Shown here piece after piece: positions 6,818-13,815 of a stretch of DNA of 43,599 nucleotides; within the stretch, counting starts at the first letter, position 1, and each line of letters starts with the position of its first letter. Source of the stretch: a virus. The notes below the pieces were generated by a model that was not told the origin of the DNA, made no database searches, and was given only the letters and a program-made list of their open reading frames with translations. The position numbers and the translations under genes are program-made. Location of the stretch: IMG/VR virus record IMGVR_UViG_3300044720_000100, positions 1 through 43,599 of that record; one strand, written 5' to 3'.

Positions 6818-7618
6818 GTGCTCACAGCCTCGCAGGTCTTCAGGAAGAAGACCGAGGCAGGGCAACCGTTGCCCGTGGTCTGGCAGTCCTTCCTGAACAA
6901 GAAGATCGTCTTTCGCCGAGGACAACTACATCTCACAGCAGCCGGGCCGGGCGCCGGAAAGTCGGTGCTCGCGCTCAGCCAAGCGGTGCACATGCAGGTA
7001 CCCACCCTGTACATCTCTCTCGACGGGGATGAGCTGACGGTGGGGTCACGCCTCATCCAGGTGGCCACAAGGTGCGACCAGGAAACCGCGGAGCAGGCCG
7101 TGCTGGGAAAGTCGACACTGGCTTTCGACGTGGCACGGCTTGTCCCGTGGTTGACATTCACCTACCCGTCATCGGCTACAACCGATGACATCGCCCAGCA
7201 CGTGTGGGCGTACGCGGAAGCGCGGGGCGAATGGCCGCACCTGATCGTGGTGGACAACCTGTCGGACGTTGCGGACGAGGACGACGCGTCCGCTTTGAAC
7301 CGGGCGATGGACGACCTGGCAATCCTGGCCCGCGAAACACAGGCTGCTGTGCACGTGCTCCACCACGTGGGCGGGGAATACGAGGACGGCAACAAGGTGG
7401 TGCCGTTGTCGGGGCTCCGCTACAAGGTGGGCAAGAAACCGTCCTTGGTGTTGACGCTGTGCAACGGGGCGGCCGACGACCAGATATGGGTGTCGGCGGT
7501 GAAGAACAGGTTCGGCCCCAAAGACACAGCCGGACTGAAGGTCCGAGCAGAACTGAGGGTCAACTTCGCAACGATGCAAGCATGTGACCCTTTCCTAATC
7601 TCAGACGGGAGGGCGTGA
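6818..7618 (+). CDS. RecA/DnaB-like AAA ATPase
   Basis: A 266-residue P-loop ATPase starting with GTG at 6818 after a GAGG. Walker A is GPGAGKS (residues 43-49) and Walker B is LIVVDNL (about 141-147), followed by an HVLHHVGG stretch typical of RecA/KaiC/DnaB and RepA-type helicases. The N-terminal DnaB domain is absent, so this is a small single-domain form, like plasmid RepA or phage recombination mediators. The split primase lies downstream, consistent with a helicase or recombinase partner. Helicase versus recombinase cannot be decided from sequence alone. Confidence 0.82.
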   Translation: MLTASQVFRKKTEAGQPLPVVWQSFLNKKIVFRRGQLHLTAAGPGAGKSVLALSQAVHMQVPTLYISLDGDELTVGSRLIQVATRCDQETAEQAVLGKSTLAFDVARLVPWLTFTYPSSATTDDIAQHVWAYAEARGEWPHLIVVDNLSDVADEDDASALNRAMDDLAILARETQAAVHVLHHVGGEYEDGNKVVPLSGLRYKVGKKPSLVLTLCNGAADDQIWVSAVKNRFGPKDTAGLKVRAELRVNFATMQACDPFLISDGRA

Positions 7619-7767
7619 TGAGCGCCAGCACAATTGAGGACGAGGGCGATGTGGCTGCGCTCGCACACATCCTCTACGAGGGGGGTGTGGGTACCGCCAG
7701 GGCAGAGAAGGTGGCACGACACCTCATCGCGGTGACCGACCCCGAGTTCGGAGAGGACCAGGACTGA
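7618..7767 (+). CDS. Small hypothetical protein (49 aa)
   Basis: ATG at 7618 overlaps the upstream TGA and its own stop overlaps the next ATG, so it is embedded in a coupled chain. The acidic 49-residue peptide contains ALAHILYEGGVGTARAEKVARHLIAV, an amphipathic helical pair. No domain is recognised. The tight stop-start overlaps on both sides are the main evidence that it is real. Confidence 0.65.
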   Translation: MSASTIEDEGDVAALAHILYEGGVGTARAEKVARHLIAVTDPEFGEDQD

Positions 7768-7985
7768 TGGAAGAGTTCGAAGAGTTCGACTTGTTGGAGC
7801 GACTCGTTGACTTCGGCAACGCCGTAGGCGAGGACTACAACGAGGGCATCAACGGGTACCTCACCGCCGAGTGGGAGACGGCTGCCGACGGCGACCGGCA
7901 GCTCCGTGTCGACTACCAGTTCTCCACGGAGGAGGGGCTGGAAAGCGGCGGCGTCAAGCGGTACAAGTTCGTCGAGGTGCTGTAG
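7767..7985 (+). CDS. Small acidic hypothetical protein (72 aa)
   Basis: ATG at 7767 overlaps the preceding stop by one base, and the endolysin ATG follows its stop immediately. It is very acidic at the start (MEEFEEFDLLERLVDFG) with beta-like strands later (RQLRVDYQFSTEEG, VKRYKFVEVL). No cysteines or membrane segment. Position next to the endolysin does not by itself imply a lysis role. Function unknown. Confidence 0.65.
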   Translation: MEEFEEFDLLERLVDFGNAVGEDYNEGINGYLTAEWETAADGDRQLRVDYQFSTEEGLESGGVKRYKFVEVL

Positions 7986-8882
7986 ATGGGCCTCTTCGGT
8001 GTCGACGTCTCCAACCACCAGGCCTCGTTCAACTTCGACGGCTGGGACTTCGCGTTCATCAAGCTGTCGCAGGGGACCGGCTTTGTGGACGGCCGGTTCT
8101 GGCAGCACTGGAGCGCAGCCCGAAGTGCCGGTTGCCTGACCGCTGCGTACCACTACGTGGATGGCGGTGATGTCAACGGACAGTTCGACCTGATCGCCGG
8201 GCGGATCGGCCCGGACATTCCCGTCATCCTGGACGCCGAGGAAGGCACACCGAACATCGGCGTGGTGTTCGAGTTGCAGGCCAAGCTGAACAGGGCGGGC
8301 TACCACACGCCGTTCACCTACATTCCCAAGTGGTACTGGGCTGGGCGCCTCGGTTCACCCAGCCTGGCGGGTCTGGCCCCTTTGTGGGCGTCGTGGTACC
8401 CGGACTACACGGCTCGGCCGAAAGAGCAGGGCATCGCCAAGGTGCCCAGTTCCGCGTGGCTGCCTTACGGCGGCAACGACGTGGTGCTCATGCAGTTCAC
8501 GTCCAGTCCGTTCGACCAGAACTACTACCCCGGTTCACGGGAGCAGCTCTCCGCACAACTCGGAGCCGGCGGCTCCGGTTGGGGTGGCGGGGCAGGAGAG
8601 GAAGACGACATGGCGTTCAGCCGTGAAGAGATCAAGGGAATGTTCTACGAGGCGATCACGGACTTCTTCCGTGACGTGTCGACCGGCGTCAACGCCGACT
8701 CGGGCTACGCCTACTTCCGCAAGTCGCTGGCCGACGCCCACGTGCAGCTCACCGACGACACCGTGGACCGAGTGTCCACCGCGGTGGCGGGCAAGGTGCC
8801 CGCCGGGACCGGTGGCGGCGCCACGGCCGAGGAGATCGCCCAGCGGGCGGCTGACGTCCTGGCCGACCGCCTGGCGGACTGA
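7986..8882 (+). CDS. GH25 endolysin (N-acetylmuramidase)
   Basis: A 298-residue endolysin that cleaves beta-1,4 bonds in peptidoglycan. Residues 1-195 are a GH25 (Chalaropsis-type) lysozyme barrel: GVDVSNHQ with Asp 7, FAFIKLSQGTGFVD, AAYHYVDGG, PVILDAEEG with the catalytic acidic pair at about 80-84, PLWASWYPDY and MQFTSSPFDQNYYPG. A Gly-rich linker (198-205) leads to a helical, acidic C-terminal part of about 90 residues that I do not recognise and which may bind wall or oligomerise. There is no signal peptide, so holin-dependent release is expected; the holin lies 33 kb away at 42068. An internal start is described separately. Confidence 0.9.
   Translation: MGLFGVDVSNHQASFNFDGWDFAFIKLSQGTGFVDGRFWQHWSAARSAGCLTAAYHYVDGGDVNGQFDLIAGRIGPDIPVILDAEEGTPNIGVVFELQAKLNRAGYHTPFTYIPKWYWAGRLGSPSLAGLAPLWASWYPDYTARPKEQGIAKVPSSAWLPYGGNDVVLMQFTSSPFDQNYYPGSREQLSAQLGAGGSGWGGGAGEEDDMAFSREEIKGMFYEAITDFFRDVSTGVNADSGYAYFRKSLADAHVQLTDDTVDRVSTAVAGKVPAGTGGGATAEEIAQRAADVLADRLAD
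8594..8882 (+). promoter_or_regulatory. Possible internal start inside the endolysin
   Basis: GGAGAGGA at about 8595-8602 precedes an in-frame ATG at 8610, right after the Gly linker. Translation from there would give a 90-residue product (MAFSREEIKGMFYEAIT...) equal to the C-terminal domain alone. Some endolysins (Lys170, CTP1L) make their wall-binding domain this way to build a multimer. The signal is seen; use is inferred. Confidence 0.45.
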
Positions 8883-9334
8883 TGGCCGCGGGGAAGGCGC
8901 GGGCTTGTAAGGGTTGCGGCTCGACCACCAGGCCCGTGCCCTACCCCGGCCCCCGCTGTGCCACCTGCAACCGCGCGGTGAGAACCGTGCGGCGAGGCCA
9001 GGCCAGGGACAGGCGGGCTGTGGCCACGTACGGCCTGTCGCCGGGTGACTGGCAGAAGCTGTTCGAGGCGCAGGGCGGGAAGTGTTTCATCTGCCAGCGG
9101 TTCAAGGCGAAAGCCGTGGACCACGACCACGCCTGCTGCTCGGGGCCCACCTCGTGTGGGCGTTGCGTGCGGGGCTTGCTGTGCGGTACGTGCAACACCG
9201 GCATCGGCCGGTGGAGGGATGACGTCGCCACGTTCCTGCGGGCGGTCGACTACCTGAACAACCCACCCGCAAGACGGGTGCTGGGTGATGGAGGAACCGA
9301 TGAATACCCAGCCGTTCAGGCCGTTGACGGATGA
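8882..9334 (+). CDS. Endonuclease VII-type recombination nuclease (HNH)
   Basis: A 150-residue protein whose ATG overlaps the endolysin stop (ATGA). Cys pairs CKGC and CATC at the start and CFIC, CGRC and LLCGTCNTGIG later form zinc sites. VDHDHACC gives the His-Asp-His of the beta-beta-alpha metal nuclease core, and the LLCGTCNTGIGRW ending is typical of Pfam Endonuclease_7. T4 gp49, the type enzyme, resolves branched DNA before packaging. In actinophages these are usually annotated as HNH or endonuclease VII. The role could be junction resolution or a free-standing homing nuclease. Confidence 0.88.
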   Translation: MAAGKARACKGCGSTTRPVPYPGPRCATCNRAVRTVRRGQARDRRAVATYGLSPGDWQKLFEAQGGKCFICQRFKAKAVDHDHACCSGPTSCGRCVRGLLCGTCNTGIGRWRDDVATFLRAVDYLNNPPARRVLGDGGTDEYPAVQAVDG

Positions 9335-9653
9335 CGAAAAGAACACACGCCTAGGCGTGTGGGCTGACCGCATCACCGCTATCGCAGCGAAGATGTGCAC
9401 GCATTCGGTACCGGGAACAAGGACAGCGCAAGGCCACCCTTCTTTTCCGTGCAATACGTGCACCAAGATTGTCCGCTTCGTCACTGGTGAATGGGCTGGC
9501 ATCTTCTCTGCTGAGCAGTCCCGCGTTATCGCGCGGTACCGTGAGGACAAGCAGGCTCGGGTGGTCACGTTGCGCGGTGCGTACCGCGCTGTGGGCGGTG
9601 CGACCATCGAGCCGGACTGGTCCCTAGCCACCGACGATTACGGGCCGCTGTGA
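9300..9653 (+). CDS. Hypothetical protein (117 aa)
   Basis: I chose ATG at 9300 because GATGGAGGAACCG precedes it; an ATG at 9285 is possible. The gene overlaps the end of the nuclease gene by 35 bases in another frame. The protein has one zinc-like set: MCTHSVPG and FPCNTCTKI, with an aromatic-rich second half (EWAGIFSAEQSRVIARYRED). Base composition is slightly less GC-rich than its neighbours. No family recognised. The primase N-terminal gene starts inside its stop codon. Confidence 0.65.
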   Translation: MNTQPFRPLTDDEKNTRLGVWADRITAIAAKMCTHSVPGTRTAQGHPSFPCNTCTKIVRFVTGEWAGIFSAEQSRVIARYREDKQARVVTLRGAYRAVGGATIEPDWSLATDDYGPL

Positions 9654-10006
9654 GACGGCACGCACACCGGGAATCGCCTGTCTTCCCCATCGGCCCCGTG
9701 CTGGAAGACCTGGGTGGTGAGCTGCCGCACCACCAGCACGGCGACAGGTGGACGAAGATGGACTGCCCGTTCCACGGTGGGGATTCGGGCAGTGTGAACT
9801 TCCAGGCGAACCGCTTCCATTGTTGGGCCGGATGTACGGACCGGCCCGAAGATGCGATTGGACTGTTGATGCTTTATGGCGGCTGCCGCGACTTTCTCAC
9901 TGCCCTCGCCGAAGCGGAAAGAATTGCTGGGCCAAGCATCGCAGAGGTACGCAGCCCACGTAAACGTGGCAGCGGACTATTTGACAAGTCGTGGAATAAC
10001 GGCTGA
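9650..10006 (+). CDS. DnaG-like primase, zinc-binding part
   Basis: A 118-residue protein starting with GTG at 9650, overlapping the preceding stop. CPFH (Cys 39, His 42) and FHCWAGC (Cys 58, Cys 62) form the CHC2 zinc ribbon that reads template DNA in DnaG primases. The helix after it (EDAIGLLMLYGGCRDFLTAL) is also standard. The frame then diverges into a basic tail (RSPRKRGSGLFDKSWNNG) and stops. The catalytic toprim part is in the +1 frame of the next gene, which it overlaps by 131 bases. It is either a separate subunit or the first half of a frameshifted primase. Confidence 0.8.
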   Translation: MRRHAHRESPVFPIGPVLEDLGGELPHHQHGDRWTKMDCPFHGGDSGSVNFQANRFHCWAGCTDRPEDAIGLLMLYGGCRDFLTALAEAERIAGPSIAEVRSPRKRGSGLFDKSWNNG

Positions 10007-10541
10007 CATCGCACAGCAATGGCAACTCGGCGTTGTTGCCGACCCCATTCCGGGGCACGAACGCCAACTCGGGTGGCTGTGCATCCCGTACCTGTCCCCC
10101 GGTGGGGTGCTGGACTTGAAGTTCAGGTGTATGAAAGACCACGACCACCAGGCCAACGGGCACCCCAAGTACCTGGGTGAGATCGAATCTTCTGCCCGCC
10201 TGTTCGGCGTGCTCAACCTGTCCGTTGACACAGAGGTCATGGCCATCTGTGAAGGTGAGCTGGACACCATCGTGTGCACAGCGGCCGGTATCCCCGCGGT
10301 GGGCATCTCCGGTTCCAACAAGTGGCGCCCGTGGTGGGCGCACTGCTTCGAAGGTTACGCCGAAGTGGTGGTACTCCAAGACGGCGATGAGAACGGGGCG
10401 GGCGAGAAGCTGTCGAAGACTGTCAGTGCGAATCTTTACAATACGACCAGTCGTACGGTTCCAATGCCGAGAGGTCACGACGTGAACTCTTACGTGTTGG
10501 AGTTCGGACCGCAGGCACTGCGCGAAAGGATCGGGCTTTAG
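9876..10541 (+). CDS. DnaG-like primase, toprim catalytic part
   Basis: A 221-residue frame beginning with ATG at 9876. From about residue 36 it matches the primase core: VAADYLTSRGITADIAQQW, LGWLCIPYLSPGG, MAICEGELDTIVC (toprim Glu) and VVVLQDGDENGAG (DxD metal site), then PRGHDVNSYVLE. This makes RNA primers on the lagging strand. The first 30 residues look less like primase, and the ATG lacks a good ribosome site, so translation may come by +1 frameshift from the zinc-ribbon gene somewhere around 9910-9960. It acts with the RecA/DnaB-like ATPase at 6818. Confidence 0.8.
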   Translation: MAAAATFSLPSPKRKELLGQASQRYAAHVNVAADYLTSRGITADIAQQWQLGVVADPIPGHERQLGWLCIPYLSPGGVLDLKFRCMKDHDHQANGHPKYLGEIESSARLFGVLNLSVDTEVMAICEGELDTIVCTAAGIPAVGISGSNKWRPWWAHCFEGYAEVVVLQDGDENGAGEKLSKTVSANLYNTTSRTVPMPRGHDVNSYVLEFGPQALRERIGL

Positions 10542-10774
10542 TGAGGTACGAGGAAGAGTGCGCTCCAGCAGCTCCTGAAGCGGTCGGGGACAACCCCCAG
10601 GCGGAGATCGAGCGGCAGTCCGAAAGGTGGTACCAGCTCGGTGAGCAGTACCGCGCGGAGCAGCGTGAGCTGGACGAACTCGCCCTCGTCAAGGGCCGCA
10701 AGGCGGACCTGTACTTCGGGGCCGCCAGTGCCATCGTCTCCGACTCCTCGAACGTGAAGGCGGCCAAGCGATGA
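10541..10774 (+). CDS. Hypothetical protein (77 aa), coiled-coil
   Basis: GTG at 10541 overlaps the primase stop by one base. A charged, mostly helical protein: AEIERQSERWYQLGEQYRAEQRELDELALVKG has heptad-like spacing suggesting a coiled coil. No cysteines or membrane segments. It overlaps the next gene by four bases. Function unknown. Confidence 0.65.
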   Translation: MRYEEECAPAAPEAVGDNPQAEIERQSERWYQLGEQYRAEQRELDELALVKGRKADLYFGAASAIVSDSSNVKAAKR

Positions 10775-11130
10775 CCGAGTTCCAGAGGTACGGCATCCAC
10801 GCACAGGTGCGTGCGGATGGGGATCTGTACGTCAACGCCCCGACGGTGACGCTCGGGGAAGCCGAGGGCCGTGAGCTGCTGGGGTTCCTGATGACCGAGT
10901 ACCACCAGCTGGACGTGGACAGGCGGGTTGTCGACGACGAGCCGAGCGAGGACGACACGGCGTTCAACGCCGCTGTCACCGACCTGGAGTACGAGAACCG
11001 CGAGGTACCCGTCATCGAGACGGCCACCGATGTTGGCGAGAGCACCGTTGCCTCGGTGTCCACTCCGGACCAGAAGCCGCCGATCGCCAAGCGGGCGCCC
11101 AACGGGCACCGCAACACCTCGCAGACCTGA
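10771..11130 (+). CDS. Hypothetical protein (119 aa)
   Basis: ATG at 10771 overlaps the upstream stop. Residues 1-60 look like a compact alpha/beta domain (FQRYGIHAQVRADGDLYVN, LGEAEGRELLGFLMTEYHQL). The second half is acidic then basic and Pro-rich, likely disordered. A copy of the GTTGGC...GTTGCC repeat at 11032-11052 codes for VGESTVA within this tail; another unrelated gene (16845) carries the same peptide from the same DNA motif. No family recognised. Confidence 0.7.
   Translation: MTEFQRYGIHAQVRADGDLYVNAPTVTLGEAEGRELLGFLMTEYHQLDVDRRVVDDEPSEDDTAFNAAVTDLEYENREVPVIETATDVGESTVASVSTPDQKPPIAKRAPNGHRNTSQT
11032..11052 (+). promoter_or_regulatory. Repeat element, copy C (inside a gene)
   Basis: GTTGGCGAGAGCACC followed by GTTGCC, with 15-base half-site spacing. 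It is in the coding region of the 10771 gene and about 97 bases upstream of the GTG at 11149, in the direction of transcription. It is nearly identical to copies at 16860 and 18616. Confidence 0.5.
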
Positions 11131-11148
11131 CCCGAAGGGAGGCCGGGC

Positions 11149-11343
11149 GTGTCCAGCTACCAGTTGCAGCGTGTCGAAGCGCACTACTCCACCGGTGAGA
11201 CCGCCAGCCAGGCGATACGCCGGGCCACCCTCGTCATGGAAGACGTCCAGAAGGCTGGCCGGACCATCGAAGGCGGCTGGCTCTACACCTCAGCCCTTGA
11301 GGGCGAGCCGTACGGGTTCGTGTTCCTCTCCCAGAAGTCTTAA
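11149..11343 (+). CDS. Small hypothetical protein (64 aa)
   Basis: GTG at 11149 with GGGAGG seven bases upstream. A 64-residue helical/beta protein: YQLQRVEAHYSTGETASQAI, RATLVMEDVQKAGRTIEGG and EPYGFVFLSQKS. No cysteines. The family is unknown. The good ribosome site and the short gap to the next gene support it. Confidence 0.68.
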   Translation: MSSYQLQRVEAHYSTGETASQAIRRATLVMEDVQKAGRTIEGGWLYTSALEGEPYGFVFLSQKS

Positions 11344-11356
11344 GGAGCCAGCTGTC

Positions 11357-11725
11357 ATGCCCATGGTCGAGCAGTACCGGAACGGCAAGATCCTGTCCGA
11401 CGACAACCCGTTGCCCTGCAACAGCGGCACGGCCGTGAACACGCAGGCGTTCAGCACGGTGTCGGCCGGTGCCACCGTGGACCTGGGCTACGCCAGGGGC
11501 ACGCACACCATGCAGACCAAGTCGACCGGCACGCCCGCAACGGTGAGCATCACGTTGCAGGGGTCGTTGGACGGCAGCACGTGGGCCACCCTGGCCACGT
11601 CCACGTCCACCACGGGGGACATGCAGCAGGCGGTGGACAAGCCGGTGCGCTACCTGCGCGCCAACCTCGGCACGTTGACGGGCGGTACCACCCCGACCGT
11701 GACGGCCATGTTCTGCTCCCAGTGA
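11357..11725 (+). CDS. Putative virion-like beta-sandwich protein
   Basis: A 122-residue protein from ATG 11357, preceded by AAGGAG. It is Thr/Ser/Gly-rich with alternating strands: FSTVSAGATVDLGYARGTHT, VSITLQGSLDGSTWATLATS and VRYLRANLGTLTGG. This pattern resembles decoration or fibre-domain proteins that sit on phage virions. Its place in the early/middle operon, away from the late genes, is unusual. A carbohydrate-binding or host-surface role is possible but unproven. Confidence 0.6.
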   Translation: MPMVEQYRNGKILSDDNPLPCNSGTAVNTQAFSTVSAGATVDLGYARGTHTMQTKSTGTPATVSITLQGSLDGSTWATLATSTSTTGDMQQAVDKPVRYLRANLGTLTGGTTPTVTAMFCSQ

Positions 11726-11726
11726 G

Positions 11727-11909
11727 GTGACCGTGAAGCACTACATCCCCGTGTTCTGCCTTGGCGTGATGCTGGGCATGGAGCTGAAGAAGACGTTCAC
11801 CGAGCGGCTGCCGTTCATCGCTGACTTTCAGCACCGTCTCCGTCTGATGTGGACTGGCGACATGGTGGGCTGGGTGCCCATGTCCGAAGAGGACGAGGAC
11901 GACGACTGA
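11727..11909 (+). CDS. Small hypothetical protein (60 aa)
   Basis: GTG at 11727 lies one base after the previous stop. The 60-residue peptide begins with a short hydrophobic stretch (YIPVFCLGVMLGMELKKT) and ends very acidic (MSEEDEDDD). The stretch is too short for a confident membrane segment. Its stop overlaps the next ATG. Function unknown. Confidence 0.6.
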   Translation: MTVKHYIPVFCLGVMLGMELKKTFTERLPFIADFQHRLRLMWTGDMVGWVPMSEEDEDDD

Positions 11910-12649
11910 TGCGCCACATCGTGATCCTTCCGGACGTGCAGGTGCCGTTCGAGGACGTCGAGCTGATGAAGAAGTTCATCGGTTTCCTTGAGGCGTACCA
12001 GCCTGACAAGGTGGCGTCGGTCGGGGACTTCACCGACTGCACCGCCCTCGGGCGGTGGGTCAGCGGCTCGGTGGGCGAGTACAGCGGCGGGTTGCAGGAC
12101 GAGTTCGACCGTGCCAACGCGTGGCTCACCAAGATCCGGGCGGCTGTTGGTGACGCCGAGTTCATCATGCAGCGCAGCAACCACGCCGACAGGTTGCAGA
12201 AGTGGCTGCGCACCAAGGGCGCAGCGGTTCACGACCTGCGTGACCTGACCATCGAGAAGCAGCTGAACCTGAAAGACCACGGGGTGCAGTACTGCTACGG
12301 AGACACGGCTGTGGCCCCCGGCTGGCTGATCAAGCACGGCGATGAGGGCAGCACGTCGCAGATCGGCGGGCAGACGGCCGCCCTGTTGGCTCAGCGGCAC
12401 GGTAAGTCGGTGGTGTGCGGGCACACCCACAGGGGCGGCATCGTCCCGGTGAAGCAGGGCTGGATCGCCACCACCTACGGCATGGAGGTGGGCTGCTTCA
12501 TGGACCCGTCCAAGGCTTCGTACCTGACCGCCCCTTCGGGGTGGACGAACGGGTTCGGCATCTTGCACGTGGGCAAGGACAACAAGACGTTCGCCGAGTA
12601 CGTCCAGGTCGTGTCGCGCGGCTTCGTCGTCGACGGCACCAGGTTCTGA
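11909..12649 (+). CDS. Calcineurin-like metallophosphoesterase
   Basis: A 246-residue enzyme; ATG at 11909 overlaps the preceding stop. Metal-ligand motifs run in order: ILPDVQVPF (Asp, with Gln replacing the common His), ASVGDFTD (GDxxD), RSNHADR (the GNH-like motif), LIKHGDEG and VVCGHTHRGG (GHTH). This is the layout of two-metal phosphoesterases that hydrolyse phospho-mono/diesters; many actinophages carry one. The substrate is unknown: nucleotides, RNA ends or cyclic nucleotides are all possible. The pairing with an RNA ligase in the same operon raises the option of RNA-end processing, as inference. Confidence 0.85.
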   Translation: MRHIVILPDVQVPFEDVELMKKFIGFLEAYQPDKVASVGDFTDCTALGRWVSGSVGEYSGGLQDEFDRANAWLTKIRAAVGDAEFIMQRSNHADRLQKWLRTKGAAVHDLRDLTIEKQLNLKDHGVQYCYGDTAVAPGWLIKHGDEGSTSQIGGQTAALLAQRHGKSVVCGHTHRGGIVPVKQGWIATTYGMEVGCFMDPSKASYLTAPSGWTNGFGILHVGKDNKTFAEYVQVVSRGFVVDGTRF

Positions 12650-12658
12650 GAGGTAGAC

Positions 12659-12883
12659 ATGACGAAGCCGGGACTGGACCCGATCGAGTCGAAGCGGGCG
12701 TTCACCGTGACCCACGAACGGAAGGGCGTGCTGCCCATCACCGAGGGGAAGGTGTCGGCGGTGGACTTGTACGAGTTCGCCCGTGCCGCACTGGCGGCTG
12801 ATGCGGTGGACGTGGTGTTCAACCACGACCAGTTGGACAAGCTGGTGGGCTGCCAGTTCTCGGCCGAGGTGGCCGAGGCCTGA
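12659..12883 (+). CDS. Hypothetical protein (74 aa)
   Basis: ATG at 12659 after GAGAGGT. A 74-residue protein with VTHERKGVLPITEGKVSAVDLYEFARAALA and VVFNHDQLDKLVGCQFSAEVAEA, suggesting a small alpha/beta fold. No membrane segment. Its stop overlaps the ATG of the following membrane protein. Family not recognised. Confidence 0.7.
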   Translation: MTKPGLDPIESKRAFTVTHERKGVLPITEGKVSAVDLYEFARAALAADAVDVVFNHDQLDKLVGCQFSAEVAEA

Positions 12884-13119
12884 TGGACTCCTTCCTGTAC
12901 GCGCTGAAGCACACGAACCTCACGTTCGTGGTGCTCGTCTCAGCCCTGCTGGGGCTGAGGTCGAACGTCATGTGGTGGGTTGCGCTCACCCTGCTCATCG
13001 TGCTGGTCGCCGTTGAGACGGCTCACGGTGCCGTGATGGGGTGGTTCTACCGGCTGGCCACGAAAGGCCGGGAGAATCACGCTGCTGACCCAGCAACGGG
13101 GGTGGCTGCCGATGTGTAG
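12883..13119 (+). CDS. Small membrane protein (78 aa)
   Basis: ATG at 12883 overlaps the upstream stop (TGATG). Two hydrophobic stretches, LTFVVLVSALLGL (about 13-25) and VMWWVALTLLIVLVAVETAHGAV (about 29-51), make one or two membrane passes, followed by a basic cytoplasmic-type tail (RLATKGREN). It is far from the lysis genes, so a holin role is less likely; membrane-based superinfection exclusion is possible. No family recognised. Confidence 0.7.
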   Translation: MDSFLYALKHTNLTFVVLVSALLGLRSNVMWWVALTLLIVLVAVETAHGAVMGWFYRLATKGRENHAADPATGVAADV

Positions 13120-13510
13120 CCCCGACCTGTGCCGCATCCCCGAGCCGCACGTGCACGAGGGCTTTGCCGTGAGGTACATCGAGACGGTGGAGCCCGCCAT
13201 CAAGCCACCCGTGCTGGACCCGTTCGACAAGGTTGTGGCCGAGGTGCTCGCACTCAACCGCCGCAAGCGAGCCGACTACACCGACAACAAGGACCCATGG
13301 GCCAACTTCCGGGACTCCTCCCGGCAGGTGTCAGCCCGGCCCGGCACCTCGGTTGAGGTGCTGATCGCCACCAAGCAGAGCAGGTTGCGCCAGCTGTTGC
13401 AGAAGGGGCGGGAGGCGAACAACGAGAGCGTGCGGGACACGTTGCTGGACCGTGCGGTGTACTCGCTCATCTCCCTCGCCATGTACGACGAAGGTCTGTA
13501 CGCGGACTGA
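13112..13510 (+). CDS. Nmad1/DUF1599-like protein
   Basis: A 132-residue protein. The signature is KRADYTDNKDPWANFRDSSR followed by IATKQSRLRQLLQKG and NNESVRDTLLDRAVYSL, the DY...DPxANF...K..RL...DtllD pattern of helical phage proteins linked to the nucleotide-modification-associated domain 1 / DUF1599 group, related to all-alpha NTP pyrophosphatases. It may act on nucleotides together with the MazG-like protein at 4606. It overlaps the upstream gene by 8 bases and is the last gene of the rightward operon, with a terminator right after it. Confidence 0.65.
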   Translation: MCSPDLCRIPEPHVHEGFAVRYIETVEPAIKPPVLDPFDKVVAEVLALNRRKRADYTDNKDPWANFRDSSRQVSARPGTSVEVLIATKQSRLRQLLQKGREANNESVRDTLLDRAVYSLISLAMYDEGLYAD

Positions 13511-13522
13511 CCTCGAACGGCA

Positions 13523-13558
13523 AGAAGCCCCCCGGTGTGAACGTGCCGGGGGGCTTCT
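13523..13558 (+). terminator. Strong terminator of the early/middle operon
   Basis: AGAAGCCCCCCGG and CCGGGGGGCTTCT form a perfect 13-bp stem with loop TGTGAACGTG. It lies 13 bases after the last rightward gene and before the leftward gene ending at 13582. It may work both ways. Confidence 0.85.
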
Positions 13559-13581
13559 GCATGTCCTGACGGTTCCAGCCG

Positions 13582-13773
13582 TCAGGGTGTCGGGGTTGTG
13601 CGTCTCCGCTTGTCGAGCCACAGTCCTCCCGCCACTGGCGCGGCGGCAACGGCGACGTAGAGAAGTAGCACCAGCCCTGACCCTGTGGTACCTGAGGCCA
13701 GGTTAAGTATCAGTCCGAGCAGCAGGAAAGCGGAGACCGCTGCTCCCACCGCAGTGAAAACCCATCTCGGCAT
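13582..13773 (-). CDS. Small membrane protein (63 aa)
   Basis: ATG at 13773 preceded by a textbook AAGGAGGT five bases away, so the longer frame to 13803 is rejected. Two membrane helices are clear: WVFTAVGAAVSAFLLLGLIL and LVLLLYVAVAAAPVAGGLWL, followed by a basic C-terminus (DKRRRTT). It belongs to the leftward unit that starts at 14225. Such small membrane proteins next to regulators can serve as superinfection-exclusion proteins; that is inference from position only. Confidence 0.75.
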   Translation of the reverse strand: MPRWVFTAVGAAVSAFLLLGLILNLASGTTGSGLVLLLYVAVAAAPVAGGLWLDKRRRTTPTP

Positions 13774-13815
13774 GTCGACCTCCTTCCTCTGCTTATCGCC
13801 CACCAGCCCGCGGCG

